From NCBI GenBank assembly GCA_964501925.1, contig CAZCTM010000002.1, forward strand, positions 1 through 64,000: 64,000 nucleotides of DNA. Direction: 5' to 3'. Source of the DNA: CAYLYU01 sp964501925. Its GTDB lineage: Bacteria; Pseudomonadota; Zetaproteobacteria; Mariprofundales; Mariprofundaceae. The notes beneath the pieces were generated by a model. The model saw nothing but the letters and a program-made list of their open reading frames with translations. It made no database searches and was not told where the DNA came from. Positions 61,603 through 64,000 of the stretch are shown one piece after another (position 1 is the stretch's first letter; each line of letters opens with the position of its first letter). The position numbers and the translations under genes are program-made.

Positions 61603-62927
61603 GCAAACGCATACTGGTGGCGGGTCCGCCCGGGGGGGGCATTCAGGGTGAGCTGAGCCTTCCTGGCGACAAATCCATTTCCCATCGTGTGGTCATGCTG
61701 GGATCGCTGGCGGAGGGGAGGACGGAAATCGATGGCTTTCTGCCGGGTGAGGACAATCTTGCCACCGTGGGCATGTTTTCCCGCATGGGGGTCAGGACCG
61801 AATGGCTGAATCCCGAAAAAACACATCTGCTCATTCACGGTGTTGGATTGACGGGTTTGACGGAGCCGGAAGACGTCTTGAATGCAGGCAACAGCGGAAC
61901 ATGTGCGCGTCTCATGGCGGGCGTGCTGGCCGGACAGGGTTTTTTCAGCGTGATTACCGGCGATGCCTCACTTCGCAGCCGTCCCATGGGTCGGATCGTG
62001 GCACCGTTAAGAGAAATGGGGGCGAGTGTCGATGGTCGTGACCGTGCCGGACGATTGCCCTTATGCATACGCGGCGGGAAACTGCACGGGATCCGGTACC
62101 GTTCACCGGTTGCCAGTGCCCAGGTCAAGTCCTGCCTTCTGTTCGCGGCGCTGTTTGCAGAGGGTGAGAGTAGTGTGACGGAGCCTGTTCCCAGCAGGGA
62201 CCACACCGAGCGCCTGTTCCCCATTTTTGGTCAGCGTGTGGATGTATGCGACAGGACGGTTCGCTTGTTGCCGGCCGGAGGTCTGCACGCACCTGATGCA
62301 ACGATATCGATCCCGGCCGATCCCTCCTCAGCGAGCTTCTTTGCCGTTGCTTCAAGCCTTCTTCCGGGGTCACGGGTGCGACTGGGCCATGTAGGCGTCA
62401 ATCCAAGACGTGATGGCTGGCGGCGCATTCTTTTATCCATGGGGGCCCGGCTTTCCCTTGAGCGTGAAACCCTTCTTGGTGCTGAACCGGTTGCGGATAT
62501 CGTCATCCATGCTGCAGACCTGCATGGTGTTGCAGTGAACAGGGCGGATGTTGTTGATGCCATCGATGAATTTCCGGTGCTGTTCGTGGCGGCAGCCCTG
62601 GCAAAGGGCGAGTTTGTTCTTACGGGTGCAGAGGAGCTGAGGGCCAAGGAAAGCGACCGGATCGAAACGATGGCCGCTGCGCTTAGGAAGATGGGGGCTG
62701 ATGTGGAGACGTTGCCGGACGGGATCCACATCCAGGGCCGTTCAAGCCTTAAGGGCGGCATTCGTATTGATGCAGCCCATGATCATCGTATTGCCATGGC
62801 AGTGAGCGTGGCAGCGCAGCGTGCCGATGCAGAGGTTGAAATCGTGAATGCGGAGGCGATCGTGACTTCGTTTCCGGATTTTGTGCGCATGGCCCAGGAT
62901 CTTGGTATGAATGTGTACTGGAAATAA
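61599..62927 (+). CDS. aroA: 3-phosphoshikimate 1-carboxyvinyltransferase (EPSP synthase)
   Basis: A 442-residue shikimate pathway enzyme joining PEP to shikimate 3-phosphate. It shows LPGDKSISHRVVML, NAGNSGTCARLMAG, RSRPMGRI, IPADPSSASFF and LRAKESDRIETMA. Overlaps tyrA (ATGA). In Pseudomonas tyrA and aroA are fused; here they are separate frames. Confidence 0.98.
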   Translation: MSKRILVAGPPGGGIQGELSLPGDKSISHRVVMLGSLAEGRTEIDGFLPGEDNLATVGMFSRMGVRTEWLNPEKTHLLIHGVGLTGLTEPEDVLNAGNSGTCARLMAGVLAGQGFFSVITGDASLRSRPMGRIVAPLREMGASVDGRDRAGRLPLCIRGGKLHGIRYRSPVASAQVKSCLLFAALFAEGESSVTEPVPSRDHTERLFPIFGQRVDVCDRTVRLLPAGGLHAPDATISIPADPSSASFFAVASSLLPGSRVRLGHVGVNPRRDGWRRILLSMGARLSLERETLLGAEPVADIVIHAADLHGVAVNRADVVDAIDEFPVLFVAAALAKGEFVLTGAEELRAKESDRIETMAAALRKMGADVETLPDGIHIQGRSSLKGGIRIDAAHDHRIAMAVSVAAQRADAEVEIVNAEAIVTSFPDFVRMAQDLGMNVYWK

Positions 62928-62932
62928 AGACG

Positions 62933-63625
62933 ATGACCCGGAAATTTGTACCGATTCCTGGCTTGCAGGTGGCTGTTGATGGTCCATCGGGTTCGGGAAA
63001 GGGAACCGCAGCGGCTGGTCTGGCGGCAGCCCTGGACCTGCCGGTCTTCGATTCAGGTTTGTTGTATCGGTTTGTTGCCTGCGTGGCCATTGAGCAGGGT
63101 ACCGATCTCGATCAAGAGGTTTCACTGGAGGCCGCTGCCGAGCTGGCCATTGCCCGGGCTGAATGGAATTCAAGCGGACTTACCGTACAGGGCGAGAACT
63201 GGAATGACAGATTGAGGAGCGAGGAGATTGGTGCTGTGGCTTCCATTGTCGCAAAAAGCCCGGGTGTGCGAAAAAAACTCCTGGAATTGCAACGGAAAAT
63301 CGCAGCGGGCGGCTGCGTGATGGATGGAAGAGATATCGGCACGGTTGTCTTGCCCAAGGCGCAGGCAAAGTTCTTTCTGACAGCCTCGTTGAGAGAAAGG
63401 GCGAGGCGGCGGTGGTTACAGTTGCGGGGTGTAACCCCCGAGGTTAGCCTTGAAGATGTCGTTAGAGACATAAAGCGTCGTGATCAGCAAGACGAGCAAC
63501 GCCAGCATGCGCCGTTACAGCAAGCAACTGATGCAGTATACATTGATACCACTACTCTCCGGAAAGACGAGGTAGTGGACCGGATGATTACGATATTGCG
63601 GCGGCGCAAACTAATTTCGACATAA
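62933..63625 (+). CDS. cmk: Cytidylate kinase
   Basis: A 230-residue kinase phosphorylating CMP and dCMP. P-loop VDGPSGSGKGTAAAGLA, nucleotide-monophosphate region DSGLLYRFVA, and DGRDIGTVVLP are all present. It starts five bases after aroA and precedes rpsA, the standard order. Confidence 0.97.
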   Translation: MTRKFVPIPGLQVAVDGPSGSGKGTAAAGLAAALDLPVFDSGLLYRFVACVAIEQGTDLDQEVSLEAAAELAIARAEWNSSGLTVQGENWNDRLRSEEIGAVASIVAKSPGVRKKLLELQRKIAAGGCVMDGRDIGTVVLPKAQAKFFLTASLRERARRRWLQLRGVTPEVSLEDVVRDIKRRDQQDEQRQHAPLQQATDAVYIDTTTLRKDEVVDRMITILRRRKLIST

Positions 63626-63675
63626 TGGTGGTCTTGGTAAATGGATCCCATGGACAGAATGGAGCATAAGGATTG

Positions 63676-64000
63676 ATGGAGAAGCAGCATTTGAGAAAGT
63701 TACCTGAGGAGTCCCAAGTGGAGGAGAAAGAGCACGCCTCGACCGAGATGGAAGTAAATGAGGGTGAAGACTCATTCCTGGAGCTTTTTGAGGCCAGCCT
63801 TGACGGTGGGGCTGTTGTCCGGCCGGGAAGCATTGTCCAGGGCGTTGTTGTAGGCCGTGACAGCGAATCCTTGATCGTGGATGTGGGTGCCAAGGCCGAA
63901 GGTGTTGTGCCCTTGACCGAGTTTTCGGAGCAGGGGATGCCCCCCGTACCGGAAGTCGGCGAAGAAATTCGCGTGCTCATTAGGAGTATTGGCGGACGCG
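63676..64000 (+). CDS. rpsA: 30S ribosomal protein S1 (C-terminus beyond window)
   Basis: The first 108 residues of S1 are present. After an N-terminal acidic stretch of about 30 residues comes SFLELFEASL, matching the usual S1 start, and then the first S1 repeat (GSIVQGVVVGRDSESLIVDVG). The ATG at 63676 has AAGGA just upstream. The extension is longer than in E. coli S1, which begins almost directly at this point. Confidence 0.96.
   Translation, partial: MEKQHLRKLPEESQVEEKEHASTEMEVNEGEDSFLELFEASLDGGAVVRPGSIVQGVVVGRDSESLIVDVGAKAEGVVPLTEFSEQGMPPVPEVGEEIRVLIRSIGGR

Noticed and set aside
1..64000. CRISPR arrays, insertion sequences, prophage, tRNA or rRNA genes
   Set aside because: No regularly spaced repeats, transposase or phage frames, terminal inverted repeats, or tRNA/rRNA sequence were recognised by reading both strands.

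Overview
The window reads as a chromosomal segment of a gammaproteobacterium, or a close beta/gamma relative; the species cannot be named from sequence alone. The evidence is: the lepA-lepB-DUF4845-rnc-era-recO-pdxJ-acpS order; an sdhE beside sdhCDAB; a cytochrome b Qo motif PVWY instead of PEWY; an sspA; an hrcA-grpE-dnaK-dnaJ locus that also carries a sigma32-type promoter; and the pheA-hisC-tyrA-aroA-cmk-rpsA order. By eye the base composition is moderately GC-rich and even. I see no tRNA, rRNA, insertion sequence, phage gene or CRISPR array. Gene density is high and most genes sit in overlapping operons.

Region 1 (1-14207, minus strand) is a signalling island. Read in transcription order it holds an aldehyde dehydrogenase, a triple-PAS GGDEF-EAL protein, an RpfF-type DSF synthase, a membrane histidine kinase overlapping a REC-PAS-HD-GYP regulator, a PAS-GAF kinase with a decayed C-terminal GGDEF domain, and a multi-PAS HisKA_3 kinase overlapping a NarL-type regulator cut by the window edge. 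It looks like a fatty-acid quorum signal synthase embedded among cyclic-di-GMP turnover proteins.

Region 2 (14304-22278, plus) is housekeeping: lepA, lepB, DUF4845, rnc, era, recO, pdxJ, acpS and nnrD. Region 3 (22364-29252, plus) is respiration: sdhCDABE, rpe, and petABC for the bc1 complex, closed by a perfect hairpin. Region 4 (29365-36903, plus) has an AlaC-like aminotransferase, hom, thrC, a COG4255/RpfE-like protein, recJ and prfB with its programmed +1 frameshift. Region 5 (36982-44342) has sspA, a LysM amidase and msbA on the plus strand, then ppx/gppA, a gamma-carbonic anhydrase-like protein, argC and rplM-rpsI on the minus strand.

Region 6 (44593-50224, plus) is hrcA-grpE-dnaK-dnaJ-dapB, with a very good sigma32 promoter overlapping the end of grpE. 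Region 7 (50257-54841) has bolA and yhbY on the minus strand, then an adenylate cyclase, a lipoprotein with repeats, ispG and a 59-residue lipoprotein missed by length filters. Region 8 (54844-58389, plus) is hisS followed by an unusual four-gene module: two DUF1538 membrane proteins, a PII-like protein and a CBS-domain protein. Region 9 (58435-64000, plus) is aromatic amino acid synthesis (pheA, hisC, tyrA, aroA), cmk and the start of rpsA.

The two places most likely to repay attention are the RpfF/cyclic-di-GMP island and the DUF1538-DUF1538-PII-CBS module.
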